From: Cylicocyclus nassatus
Lineage: Eukaryota; Nematoda; Chromadorea; Rhabditida; Strongylidae
Reading direction: 5' to 3'
Length of the DNA stretch: 64,000 nt
Assembly: GCA_958299035.1 (NCBI GenBank)
Contig: CATQJL010000223.1
Span: 79,625,322 to 79,689,321 of the forward strand
Notes under the pieces: generated by a model
The model's database searches: none
Seen by the model: the letters and a program-made list of their open reading frames with translations, nothing else
Told to the model about the DNA's origin: nothing
Position numbers and translations under genes: made by a program
Shown here: positions 1-11,015 of the stretch, piece after piece
Layout of the letters: every line of letters starts with the position of its first letter
How positions within the stretch are numbered: the stretch's first letter is position 1

Positions 1-217
1 GCGTGCAACTTAGGAAATATTTCGAAAATGTAGGAAGGCACATTGCTCGGCGCTGTTGGGCGCTTATCAGCTGTTGATATTGATTGCAATTGACGTGCGT
101 TACAGAGAACCATGTGCATGTGCGACCTATTGCGAGGTTGGCGTAGTCGAGCTCTAGTCTTGCGCTATGTCTCTGCGTCTCCATGATGGACAAAGTATTT
201 CGCCGTCTCGTCCGTCA

Positions 218-269
218 CGACATGTCGCAATATGTCGTTATATGTCGCGATATGTCGCGACATATAGCG
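218..269. repeat. Short tandem array of ~10-bp ATATGTCGCN units
   Basis: Four to five imperfect copies of a 10-bp unit containing ATATGTCG, ending in an inverted copy (CGACATAT). It lies upstream of the Harbinger transposase. The rest of 1-454 shows no gene. A role as a subterminal transposase-binding array is possible but is only inference. Confidence 0.5.
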
Positions 270-454
270 ACAAAGTGGGACTACCCTGGCGCTTCGCATT
301 GATTGCGACCGCCGGCAATGATAAAGGATAGCCGCCTTGCCTGCCTCGCTCCATGGTAGTCAGCACATGTCACAGCAGACTCCGAGCTATACGTCAGCAC
401 ATACGGGGGGTTTACTACAGGCCCAGGAGATAGTGGTGCGTTATCAAATTAGGA

Positions 455-2327
455 TGCGTTGTTAGGAAGTACTGCTGGAGACATATTGCAGATGTCAGCG
501 CGGACGATGTGCCTCGTAGGCGCCATAGGAATATTGAATACGTTCGCAGTGATCCGTGCGAGGTCTTTTCAAGTAACAGAGCGTTCATACGCTTTAGATT
601 TCGCTTTACTGAAAAAGAGCTATTATGGCTCACGACGCTTTTGTCATCGAAACTAGCGTATGACTCTAGCAGATCTTGGGCTATCTCAAAGAAACAGCAG
701 GTAGAGTCTGCTATGGCCTTCACGATTGGCAACTTTTTGCTGCACTTCCAGAGGAAAGCTTTTAGGTGGCCATAGGTGTTAGATATCTTGCAACGAACTC
801 GCACCAAATTATTCTTGGTGACACTCTGAAGTGCTGCCAAAAAACAATTTCAAATGTGGTGCATAGGGTGGTTATGGCGCTAAATCATCCAGAAATAGTG
901 TCACAGTTCATCGTTTGTAAGCCGTGGGATACACTCTGGTGCAGAAATAGGGCTAGCGAATACGCCAGGCTCGGAAAATTTAGCAGTGAGTGGACTTTCA
1001 GTGCATTACAAGAGAAATATAACTTACTAGCTGGCTTACCTGGCTCCGCCGTATCCGGACCAAACTTGGCACACATACACTTCGGGCCCCGGCGGGTGTC
1101 ACAGTCCACTTTTCGTTATCGATCGATGTCGATTTTACCGATTTTTATCGATTTTTTGCAGAGTTCACCTACAGGGCTAGGAGTTGGCACAGGGGGGTAA
1201 TCGAGCATGGGGATACGAATACAACATTAGTTTTCAGGATCGTCCATTACTTTTATCGATTTTATCGATTTTTTTGTAAAGTTTGACCTGCGGGGCTGGG
1301 AGTTTGCACAGGGGGGTAATCGAGCATGCAGATTACGAACACAATATTAGTTTTCAGGATCGTCCATTACTTTTTCGATTTTATCGATTTTTTGAAAATT
1401 TGAGCTAGGGGGCTGGAATTTGGCACAGGAGTGTAATCGAGCATGCTGATCACCCCCCTGGGGGTGATCAGCATGCTCGATTACCCCCCTGTGCCAACTC
1501 CCAGCCCCGTAGCTCAAACTTTGCAAAAAAATCGATAAAAATCGATAAAATCGATATCGATCGATGACGAAAAGTAGCCTATGACACCCGCCGGGGCCCG
1601 AAGTGTATGTGTGCCAAGTTTGGTCCGGATCGGTTCAGAAATGGAATTTTCTATTCGGAACATACGTACACACATACAGACAGACAGACAGACAGACATA
1701 CAAACAGACATTCAGCTTTATATATAAGATTAAGATGTAATTGGCTGCATCGACGGAACTCTAGTGCCAATCCAGAGTCCTCCCGGAGATGGCTACGTAT
1801 ACATGAGCAGGAAGGGATTCACCGCCTTAAACGTCTGCGTAGCTGTAGATGCAATTGGCCGTATTCTCTACGTTAACAGTGGCTTCCCAGGCTCTGTACA
1901 TGATGCGACTGTTTGGAGGCGATGCGCTCTTGGCCAACAGTTCAATTCTGGTGAGACATGCGCAAGCTATGCGCTTCTTGGAGATTCCGGGTATGCAAAT
2001 GGAAACGGCATCATGGCGCCCTACCGCCCAACAAGTGTTAGAGGTGATTTATTGAAAATGCGTTACAACCGCGAACATCGCCGTGTACGCGCCGTGGTGG
2101 AGAGGACTATAGGGAGATGGAAAAGGCGCTTTACAATACTGTGCACCGGAATGCGAGTCTCACCGGAATTCGCATCCAAGATAGTCATTGCTTGTGCAGT
2201 GCTGCACAACATGGGTTATTGTGTAGGGGCCACAAAGTGGCCACGTCTTGGGCACACGTTGGCTACCATGCCACATCCGCCAGCCAACACCCGGGACGTT
2301 CGTGAATATGTTATGAGATTGCTTTGA
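455..2327 (+). pseudogene. PIF/Harbinger-type DDE transposase, interrupted by an insertion
   Basis: This is the nuclease that cuts and pastes PIF/Harbinger elements. Exon 1 (open from about 455; GTG at 509, no clear ATG) ends at 700. A 65-nt intron (701-765, gtagag...ttttag) joins it to exon 2 in frame, giving the family's helix-turn-helix region with QQVAIGVRYLAT and TISNVVHRV. Coding sequence stops at about 1041 (LAGLP) and resumes at about 1731 (VIGCIDGT) after a 690-bp repeat. The first catalytic Asp lies in CIDGT, the second in LLGDSGY, and the Glu in AVVERTIGRWKRR. The C-terminus from 1764 to the stop at 2327 is open. The family assignment is strong. The inserted repeat makes this copy non-functional unless it is spliced out. 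Confidence 0.85.
1042..1730. mobile_element. Repeat insertion with ~115-bp direct repeats, perfect palindrome and (CAGA)n tail
   Basis: This splits the transposase between the LAGLP and VIGCIDG codons. It contains about three direct copies of a unit carrying GGGGGGTAATCGAGCATG and TTTTATCGATTTTT (from about 1160, 1278 and 1397). A palindrome at about 1438-1474 is centred on CACCCCCCTGGGGGTG. An inverted copy of the left end follows to about 1640. The right end has (CAGA)n at 1676-1697 and TTTATATATAAGATTAA. A simple-repeat 3' tail suggests a retroposed SINE-like or LINE-derived repeat; a fold-back element is the alternative. Confidence 0.65.
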
Positions 2328-2388
2328 AGAAACAACTTTATTTTGAAATGGTCAACAAACGATAAACACTATGTATTAAATGTCTTTT

Positions 2389-2394
2389 AATAAA
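2389..2394 (+). terminator. AATAAA polyadenylation signal after the transposase
   Basis: AATAAA lies 62 bp after the transposase stop codon, the expected place for its mRNA 3' end. Confidence 0.5.
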
Positions 2395-2401
2395 CATTCT
2401 T

Positions 2402-4252
2402 TCATTCAAAGTTCTCTTCTTCTACAGTTGTCGTTTCCTTTTTGGAGTTTGCTTAAAAGGTTCAATTTGATGATTCAAACTTGGTGCACTTACTGAAAAA
2501 CGAACCCTTTGGCTTATTACATTCTAAGGGCCGCATGCACTAACATCCCCGCGGGGAGGGGATCGCTGCTCAAAAGAAAGCTTTATATTTCGAAACTCCA
2601 GATACCTGGATTTCACGTTGTGTACCTATCCGTAAGTATTCCTACTACTCTTCGCTATGAACATGTTGAAGAGGAGCGAGAGGGTGTACGAACCGCATTT
2701 TCCAGCTTTAGTATGATCCCTGATGATCCCCGGCGCTTTTCTTCAAAGCCATTTTTCTTTCTCCGGAGTCAACGAAAACCTTCCAAAGTTGTGCAGATTA
2801 TCTAAACCGACAGTGTTAAGCATGTTGCTGATTAGAACAAATGATGTTTTGAAGTCATGAAATTTTCGATGATCCACAGGTCGAAATTTGAGGTTTAGCG
2901 AAAAATTTGACTTTTTAAAAACTCATTTGTTCTCATCAGCAACATGCTTAGCACTGTTGTGTTAGATGTCCAGTACAACTTTGGAAGGTTTTCGTTAACT
3001 TCGGAGAAAGAAAAATGACTTTAAAGAAAAGCGCCGGGGATCATCAGGGATCGTACAAAAGCTGGAAAATGCGATTCGTACAGCTTCTCGCTCCTGTTCA
3101 ACATGTTCATAGTGAAGGGTAGTAGGAATACTTACGGATAGGTACACAATGTGAAATCCAGGTATCTGGAGTTTCGAAATATAAAGCTTTCTTTTAAGCT
3201 GCAATCCCCTCCCCAGCGGGGAGGTTAGTGCATGCGGCCCTAAGATGCTCTCCAGACCCCTCTTTTGCAATTCGGCCATTTGAATAACTGCTTCGCACAT
3301 CCTTGTTTGTTCCTGTGAATATTTTTTGATGACCAGTTGCAGTCAGAGCCTACAACTTTACCTGAAGCATTGTTCGGAAATATTGCAGAGCTTTGTCGAG
3401 TTTTTCGTTTAGGGAGTTTTGGAAACATTCAAAAGTTTTGTTAGATTTCTCATTCACGCAACTTTCAGACTCCCCCAACTCTTCGTCTGATACGTCCGAA
3501 TCAACCAAAGCATCTATTTGCTAAATTCGTATCTTGAACTAAATTAGAGTAGGCATTCAAGTCATTACATTGAAACTTTCCAAACTTGTGCAGGCGGAAG
3601 ATTCATTACTTCGAGATCCACCAGCCATCCTTTCCTACCAAATACCAAAATGATTATGAACTAAATCAAAATCGTACTGAGACAAACGAACCCTTTTTTG
3701 ACATGATTGCGTTGTTCTGAGTGGCCCACAAGCAATTCGTCTTTTTTCCCCTTCTCTTTTCCATGCCACTGCAATGCGATACTTCAATTGTGCCATATGT
3801 GCAATGCATACCTCATTCACTCTCAATGTGTCCGCGTTTGGAAGACCCCGAGCCGTTGTTCTTTGGTTGTAATAGCTTTTCAACTCAAACTCTGTCTTTG
3901 AAACATTTTCTTCCTTAAAAATAGCTTCCTCTTCAAGTTCTCTTCCTCCGCCTGTTTTTTGCGGTACCTGTCATGTGCTTGTTTTGTACAGGAAGTTAGA
4001 GTGCTTGAACTTACTTTTTTTTTCTCTAATTTCAAGCGATAACGCCTTTCTTTTCCTATTATTAAAGTGCTGTTGCACTTGTTTGGGGGTCAGTGCGACG
4101 TCGAATTTTTCGAAAAGCTTCTTTGAAATTGTTTTCCAAACATCTTTCCTGTGCTCATTTGCACTTAAGAAGCGGTCACTCTGACCCCGAAGAAGAATAC
4201 GCTCATTCTTGAGCACCATATTGACGATGAAATCTGAGGCCTTGCCTTTCAA
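2402..4252 (-). pseudogene. Myb/SANT-like second protein of the Harbinger element
   Basis: PIF/Harbinger elements normally carry a second gene for a Myb-like DNA-binding protein that brings the transposase to its target. Here an exon from 4252 down to about 4015 reads as a three-helix SANT-like domain (VWKTISKKLF, LTPKQVQQHFNNRKRKA), followed by a possible GTAAGT donor next to a 9-base T run. Further minus-strand blocks are open: about 3920-3755 (acidic), about 3520-3384 (acidic, then coiled-coil-like EKLDKALQYFRTMLQ) and 3314-3244 (MAELQKRGLES). The 2528-3240 MITE cuts the last block. Removing it and one TAA lets the frame run on to a GTAAGT donor near 2492, with a final exon ending at a stop near 2402. 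Exon joins near the T run are uncertain. It is convergent with the transposase, leaving about 75 bp between stops. Confidence 0.6.
2528..3240. mobile_element. Fold-back MITE, family GGGCCGCATGCACTAAC, copy A (713 bp)
   Basis: The ends are inverted copies of GGGCCGCATGCACTAAC, flanked by TAA on both sides (2525-2527 and 3241-3243), a 3-bp target duplication of the kind PIF/Harbinger transposases make. Both halves are long inverted arms of about 300 bp around a central spacer (about 2800-2990). No coding capacity is credible; the ORFs are arm translations. Confidence 0.85.
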
Positions 4253-4529
4253 AGGAGTAGTTCTCTTATCACTGATTACGCTGCGATCTGAATGGCACGT
4301 TCGAACTAAGCATCCAATGACTTGCTCTTGGCAGTTATTATATGATTAGTCACTATCAGCTAACTCAATTTTGTGCTCACGACAGATTGGAGACCTGCTA
4401 GGACGCAGTGGCAGTTAATCAGCTCATGGCACGTTGAAAATTCAATTTCGAGGTTATTTTACTTCTGAACAAGATTCCTCGCTGTCAGAGAGCTTTGAGC
4501 CGCCTGCCTCTGGCCTCATATGAATTCTT

Positions 4530-5615
4530 GGGCGGTATTTATCAATCTCTTATATTGAAAGGGGTCGCTGTACAGGTAACAGGCCGTACAGGAGCGGGCA
4601 TTGGAGCCCTCGATACTCGAAGTCAAGCTGGGGATTAGGGTTCTGTCTACTGGGGGATATGGTCAGATGGCAAGTTTGGCCATGTCGAGCACCGCCTTCG
4701 GGCAGCAGAACCAGATCTCGAAACTCGCGCTGCGTCGCCCGAGGCACAGATGCGATAAGGTGAGAATGACTCCTCCAGGGTGAAGGAGGTCACAGTAGTC
4801 GCAGCCCCTCCAGGGTGAAGGATGTTTCACTTGGTAGAGAAATTATAGAATCTTAAGCGAGCTCAAGTACAGGCTTTTTTACCATTGTAAAAAGGCGTCT
4901 ACTTCAGCACACCCATTATACTCACCCACCCCTCACCCAACACTTTTTCTAAATGTCCCCAGGCAAGGTACATATTTTCAGAAAGCGGAGGACGAGATGG
5001 TTCCAGTGGTTACCATCAAGGCGTACAAGGTCTTCATCTACAGAAGTTATGAATTTTTTATGTTAAACTCGATCTCCAAAAATCACTGAGCACACTCTTC
5101 AACCAGGCAGTTTTTTGGATCGATCTGAGACACACTGTATTTCGTCCAAAAAAAGGAGGATGAGGCGGTTCTAAAGGTGACTATCTCGCCGTGAAAGATG
5201 TTCATCTACAAAAGTTATGAATTTTTTTATGTCAAAAACTCGAAAATGTCCAGAAATCACTACTCATACCCGTCATTAAGCAGTTTTTTTAATAGACTCC
5301 TCCTTTCCTATACATAAAAAATTTACGTACAAATATCTTCTTTGCTCAACCTTACCTCACTGTTGATTTTTTTCTCGGCTTTTGGTGAAAGGGGTCACCT
5401 TGGTCCCTCCTCATGGGTGAAGAGAGGGTGAGAAAATTCTCACATTATCGCACCTGTGGTTTGAGGGCATGCCCGATATGGCCAAACTTGCCATCGGACC
5501 ACATTTTAAAGTTTAATGCTCACCGGATTGGCGTCCTCAGTTTCGTTTGGGCACTCGTTAATAATGGCCCGAAGATCGAGTCGGAGATTGATAAATGTCG
5601 CCCCTTGAGTCAATT
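4530..5615. repeat. Fold-back repeat with internal ~155-bp direct repeats
   Basis: The outer parts (about 4530-4800 and 5395-5615) are diverged inverted copies; compare GGCGGTATTTATCAATCTC with the reverse of GAGATTGATAAATGTCG. Between them, 4985-5135 and 5140-5290 are diverged direct repeats sharing TTCATCTACANAAGTTATGAATTTTT. Bases 4260-4530 show no recognisable feature. Confidence 0.6.
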
Positions 5616-5721
5616 GTAATTCAAAAAATCGTAACCCACTGTGTGTTACGTCCATTCCGGCGTCAATAGCACAATAGAATGATTATTTGACCTTACTTTA
5701 GTGCTATACGCGTTAATACGT

Positions 5722-5803
5722 TGAAACCATCACATCATTGTTTAAAACGAAAAAGTGGTCGGGGGTACTTTTTCATTTTAAACTATGATGTGGTGGTTTC
5801 ACG
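5722..5803. repeat. Small inverted repeat (GAAACCATCACATCAT)
   Basis: The left arm (TTGAAACCATCACATCATTG) is mirrored by ATGATGTGGTGGTTTCAC about 50 bp later. Nothing else recognisable lies in 5640-6440. Confidence 0.5.
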
Positions 5804-6439
5804 TCTGCGTCTCATGAAATAAAGTGCTGTTTTCATTACTCTATCTGATAAGGGAACAATGGTGTTAACCTGCTGTTTAACTCATAGTTTGGTTTAGAAT
5901 GAAACAAGCATGAAACACTCATGGTTTTCTGCTAGTTACTTGCTTGTTTCATAATTTTGTATGACCGACTGAACTGAGTGGCCGTGAAAAGATGATCATG
6001 CTTACCACGATGTAACCATGATTAAACCATCACATCATTTGATGGTTTCGACCAAATTACTACCACTCCCGCTTTTATGTTAAGTTTTGCAAGTGTTTTA
6101 AAAAGTCCGGTTTGTGCCTTAAGGGGTTTTCGATAATCTATACTTGGAGTTCATAAGAGAAGATGAAGATGCGTAAGCGTTTTTGAATTTTAATCTCAGT
6201 ATGAATGCTATCTTTCCCATGCAGAAAGCACCAGTTTTTTCAAATGCCAGAATTTTCCATCGCTATTCCATACAAAGCTGGTGCTATAAACCCACCCTAA
6301 AAAATCACGGTAATTTGCCCTGTGAAAAACCACTGTCCTATGTGTAGATCAACGCTATGTCGTTTTCTAGAACGGCTCCCAGTTTCATTGATTTTGCCCG
6401 GAAAAAATCGAAAAATTTGAAAAACCTGTTCCGAAGGCT

Positions 6440-7600
6440 TAGTCACAGCTATAAGGCCACCTCTTGTTTCCAAGTAATACTAAATTCTTCAAACCTAGAA
6501 CTTTTTGTACAATTACAGCATCAAAATATGAAACATTTGTTACACCTGGGAGCTGTCTCCCTTTAGAAAGAAAATCTATACTGCTTTTTTCTTGCTCTAA
6601 AATGCTCAAAAAGTCACATTATATTGAAAGACTGCTAGTGCACTGAGTTTTCAAGCAATTATTCAACTCGGATGAAGGTATTAGGATTTACTGTGCTTTT
6701 GCAATGAACGCGGTGAAGAGCGCTTGAGTCAACTTTGCGTAGTCGCTGTTATTGATGAACGAAAATCAACCTTATCATGATTGTAAGCACGCTTTGAGCC
6801 ACAAAACTCGATTCTGACTAGCGAAAACTTCCGATCAAAAGTTGAACACTCTGCTTGCGTGACGACGTACCTATGCAGAAGTTGTCAGTTGGCAAAGACG
6901 CACTCGCAACGTTGAAGTCAAAATGCTCCATCTGCAGTTCTGTTGTGCGCAGGGAATTCAACACGACTCCAAATTTTACTCATTCTAACTCCTCATCAAG
7001 CCAGCTCTTACGAAACTGTTAAAATCACTAAAATTTTGAAGTTTTGAGCAGTTTTCCGTCCGATCGAATGGTTCAGAGTGGGTCTTGTTTACACAGTGGG
7101 CATTATCCATTCTTGGTGGAACAGCGCTCTTGGCGAAATCTTGATTCCTGAAGTTGCTATGATGTTTTTGCAATGCGCACAATTTTGTCGTTGAACAGAC
7201 GACGTATTGAGCACACGACCAAGCTTTTCGAACATCAGAATTGGAATTCTGTGTTTCTAAGACTCGTCTATCTGAGGGTGGGGTTGAGGCTCTTACATCA
7301 ATATCAGCGACTACGCAAAGTTGACTCAGGCGCTCTTCACCGCAATTATTGAAAAGGCTCAACAAATCCTGATACCTTCATCCGAGTCGAATAAGTGCTT
7401 CAAAACTCATTGAACTAGCAGTTTTTTTGAGATAATGTGATTTTTTATGCGTTTTGAAGCAGGCAGTCTAAATTTGCTTTTTGAAAGGCAAAGCTCCCAT
7501 GTATAATAAACGTTTCATATTCCATTGCTATAACTGTACAAAAAATTCTAGGTTCAAAGAATGCCGTACTGCTTCAAAACAAGAGGTGGCCTTATAGGCC
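6440..7600. repeat. ~1.16-kb fold-back repeat
   Basis: The left end (AAGGCCACCTCTTGTTT at 6452) returns inverted at about 7580 (AAACAAGAGGTGGCCTT). Internal pairs also match in inverse, such as GTCAACTTTGCGTAGTCGC near 6728 and GCGACTACGCAAAGTTGAC near 7308. No transposase is visible. The ORFs here are arm translations. Confidence 0.65.
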
Positions 7601-8659
7601 ACCTCTTACGTGTAAATAAACAAACCAATGAATCTATTGAAAGGTTCAGCATCTCACGAAAAGTAGCCTATCTTTTGCGCCGTGGCCTCAGGTCCGCGCA
7701 CAAGGGAGTCTTCAAGCCGCATACATGCTAACTAACAAATTTACAGAGTTTTGAGTTTTATTTATATATAGATTCCGTGACTGGAAAACGTGTATACAAG
7801 GTTTATTCCTGTTTTATACTGACCGACACTAGCTGGGATACCCAACTTCACTGGGTCCCTGCCAGCTCAATAGATCAAACTCACCACCCGTTTCACTTTT
7901 AGACAAAATTTTTCTGCCTCTGTCCCAATCCGTCTTCTCGCCAACACATTTCGACGCTTCTGGCGAGGGGGGACTCAAAGTCAAAATCGACTTTCAAATA
8001 GAATACATCACCAATCTGAAAAGCGCCAAACCCCGATTCATTGTTTTTTTTTGCCAAGCGCCTTTAGACGAAAGCGTTTTTTGGCTCAATCAATTGAACG
8101 CGCCCGTCCCAGATTGCGCGCGGCCCAGCTTTGGGTATCAGAGCATTCCTTACATGATGAAAACTTATGTCTGAAACACCGTTCTTACTACTTCTTTATA
8201 TGAGGGCTAGAAGAAGCATATTAATTTTCCTAATTTAATATCATTTTTCGCTTCAAAACGCTCTTAGCTCAGCATCTAGGGGCGTTTGGTCAAAGAGTCA
8301 AAGAGAGTCAAAGAAGTCAAAGAGAGTTTTGGTATCAGCGTTTGATGCTCTTTAGATCATTATAAGTTTCGATTTTCCTAGAGCGATAAAAGTCCCTACT
8401 GCTATTCACCTGGCATCCCAACTCACATATAAGGCATATGAGTTAATCGCATTTGGTTGTGCCTTTTTCCGCTTGTGATGGATACATCACTTATGAGTGA
8501 TTTCTTTTGCTCGTACGTTGTCAAAATACGAGCATTTTTTTTGTTCTCTGAATGCTTAGAACGACTGGCCTTACACTAGCAGTATTTCATTGTTTAAATG
8601 GTACACCTTGAGTGTAAAAGATAAAGATAAAAACAAAAATTCACTTGAAAAGCCGATTT
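7601..8659. other. No gene recognised
   Basis: Only a short GTCAAAGA tandem run (about 8292-8332) stands out. No coding block, RNA gene or paired repeat ends were seen. Confidence 0.4.
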
Positions 8660-9003
8660 TGAGTTTTGGTCCTCCGCTAGTATGCGGCAAGTATCATTCT
8701 TCTTTTACTCAAGTTTGAGGTACTTTCTCTCAGCGGAAAGTATCTGAGGGCTGCGCGGTCCTGCACAAAGGTCCGTACGGCCCCCGAAAATTTTGCATAT
8801 TCTCGCGGAAAGTCCGCGAACATACGGCCACTGCGCCGCAGCCAATCTATAAGGAAACCGCAATTGTTCTCCAAGCATTCGTCTAAAATTTCGCTAAAAT
8901 TCTTCCAAATTTCAGCAAGTGGACCGCAAAAAATCAACGAACTTTTTTCCGGTGCACGCCCGCCCATAAATCGCATGGCCGCCTGCCCCCGGCGATTATC
9001 TGA
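8660..9003. mobile_element. MITE-like repeat ending GCCTGCCCCCGGCGATTATCTGAG
   Basis: The right end (GCCTGCCCCCGGCGATT, about 8981) matches the terminal repeats of two elements at 34.8-35.5 kb. Internal runs such as CAAAATTTTCAGC-type A/T-rich arms are also shared. The left boundary is unclear. It abuts a LINE fragment directly. Confidence 0.5.
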
Positions 9004-9320
9004 GAGGGAAGAGACCAAGAGGAAGACCTAAGATGAGATGGCTGGATAAAGTCGAAGCAGATCTGAAAGAGCTTGGTATAAGTGAAGAGCAGGCCTTGAA
9101 CCGAGAAGAATGGGGAAGATTAACAAGAGCGGCAGACCCCGAGTAACGAATGCAAGGAAAAAAAGAAGAGGCCATCAAGCCAAAAGGATATTATATGAAT
9201 TTTTAAAGTTGTGCTTGCCCACAGAGAACATTTCAGTTGGCGAGAGGAACTAAATTCTTTCGAAAGATAAAGCAGCCAAAATCTGATCTGACTATTGCAT
9301 TATGATAATGATGATTGGTG
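9004..9320 (+). mobile_element. 5'-truncated LINE: C-terminal tail of an endonuclease/reverse-transcriptase ORF plus 3' UTR
   Basis: Reading + from 9004, an open frame to the TAA at about 9144 gives the extreme C-terminus of a widespread animal LINE polyprotein: a basic stretch, then GRPKMRWLDKV, then EEWGRLTRAADPE and stop. The GRPxxRW(L)D and W...ADP pattern is characteristic of RTE-like non-LTR ORFs. It ends in an ATGATAATGATGATTGG tail (about 9300-9317), as RTE elements do. Only the 3' end was copied, which is normal for target-primed insertion. Confidence 0.75.
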
Positions 9321-9870
9321 AAAAAAAACGCATACTTGATCCGTCTTCAAGCCGTCTAGCCCGTCTAGTTTTCTGGGTCCCAAGGGAACGCGCAGTAAAT
9401 TTTGGCGCGCACCCTGTATAAAGCCCTGGGAATGAAATAAACAGAATTCATGTTTTTGATGATGCTCCAAACCGTAGCCGGAATATTTGAGATTTGATAT
9501 TTCGTACTCCTGAACGCTCATTTGATGCAAAGTTAACGCTAAAATTGTTAGGGTGATCCAAAACTAGGGGAGACCTAGAGAATAATGTAGATTTCTCAAA
9601 CGAAAACCTAATTGGAAGTCCAAGTTCCAGCAGATGTTAGTATATAACAAATCCTTTTGATCGAGGTGTATAGATGAGCACTGTCAAATGGCGTTATTTT
9701 TATAGCCTAAAATTATAGCACATCAGTTCAAGTATGTTAAACTTTGAGCAGCACCGCTGCAGTAAAACAAATGAGCCTACCAAACATATCAGCGCAGCAA
9801 TGGGTGACGAGAGTGTCATCAAATCCAAATATCTGGCGGTCCCAAGTCTTTAAAATACACGATACAGCAT
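9321..9870. other. No gene recognised
   Basis: Unassigned sequence between the LINE tail and the BEL 5' LTR. It has short ORFs only, none resembling a protein family. Confidence 0.35.
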
Positions 9871-10104
9871 TGGGCATATCGCGGATCGCGATCAAGAGAG
9901 ACCAGCAGACGTTGCTGTAGTGTAGAAATGTGTTTATGAAGTTTCAATTTTTGTTTACGTATGCTTTACTCATTGCTCTTTTTGGATAATGATCATTCTT
10001 ATTGTAACTTCGCCCCCGATTAAGCAGTTATTCAAAGCTTGTGTTTGAACACGACAGTCTGGACGGCTGATAACGGCAGGATGATCGGCTCTGAACCACC
10101 ACTT
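9871..10104 (+). repeat. 5' LTR of the BEL/Pao element
   Basis: It pairs with 15336-15568. Shared stretches include TATCGCGGATCGCGATCAA, GACCAGCAGACGTTGCTGTA and a common end CCACCACTTTA. The copies differ by scattered substitutions and small indels, so insertion is not recent. MITE copy B sits exactly at its 3' edge. Confidence 0.75.
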
Positions 10105-10107
10105 TAT

Positions 10108-10817
10108 GGGCCGCATGCACTAACCTCCCCGCGGGGAGGGGATCGCAGCTTAAAAGAAAGCTTTATATTTCGAAACTCCAGATACCTGGATTTCACGTTG
10201 TGTACCTATCCGTAAGTATTCCTACTACCCTTCACTATGAACATGTTGAACAGGAGCGAGAAGCTGTACGAACCGCATTTTCCAGCTTTTGTATGATCCC
10301 TGATGATCCCCGGCGCTTTTCTTTGAAGTCATTTTTCTTTCTCCGAAGTTAACGAAATCTTTTAAAGTTGTGCGGATTATCTAACCCGACTGTGCTAAGC
10401 ATGTTGCTGATAAGATCAAATGATGTTTCGGATCATGAAATTTCCATTGATCCACAGGTCGAAATTTGAGGTTTACCGAAAAATTCGATTTTTCAAAAAC
10501 TCATTTGTTCTCATCAGCAACATGATTAGCACTGTTGTGTTAGATGTTCAGTACAACTTTGGTATGTTTTCGTTAACTTCGGAGAAAGAAAAATGACTTT
10601 GAAGAATAGCGCCGGGGATCATCAGGGATCATACAAAAGCTGGAAAATGCGGTTCGTGCTGCTTCTCGCTCCTTTTCAACATGTTCATAGTGAAGGATAG
10701 TAGGAATACTTACGGATAGGTACACAACGTCAAATCCAGGTATCTGGAGTTCCGAAATATAAAGCTTTCTTCTCAGCTGCGATCCCCTCCCCGCGAGGAG
10801 GTTAGTGCATGCGGCCC
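10108..10817. mobile_element. Fold-back MITE, family GGGCCGCATGCACTAAC, copy B (710 bp)
   Basis: Same ends and arms as copy A (2528-3240). TAT flanks both sides (10105-10107 and 10818-10820). It landed at the 3' edge of the BEL 5' LTR, between LTR and leader, so it is younger than the retrotransposon. Confidence 0.85.
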
Positions 10818-11015
10818 TATGATGCATCGGCCGTGGTCAAAGCAAAGGACCAGGAAAAGGATCAGTTACCATATACCAGCGTGGGTTTTTTCCTACTTCG
10901 ATCATTTCACATAAAACATCGAAGAAAAGATCGATTCCGGAAAAGGATCTGAGAACAAGCACATCAGTCAGGAACAAGAAAGCAAGAAATCTCAGCATAT
11001 AAACAATTTCACTCA

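Noticed and set aside
8677..9018. 113-codon minus ORF
   Set aside because: It spans the MITE-like repeat that ends in GCCTGCCCCCGGCG, and is explained by that repeat rather than a gene.
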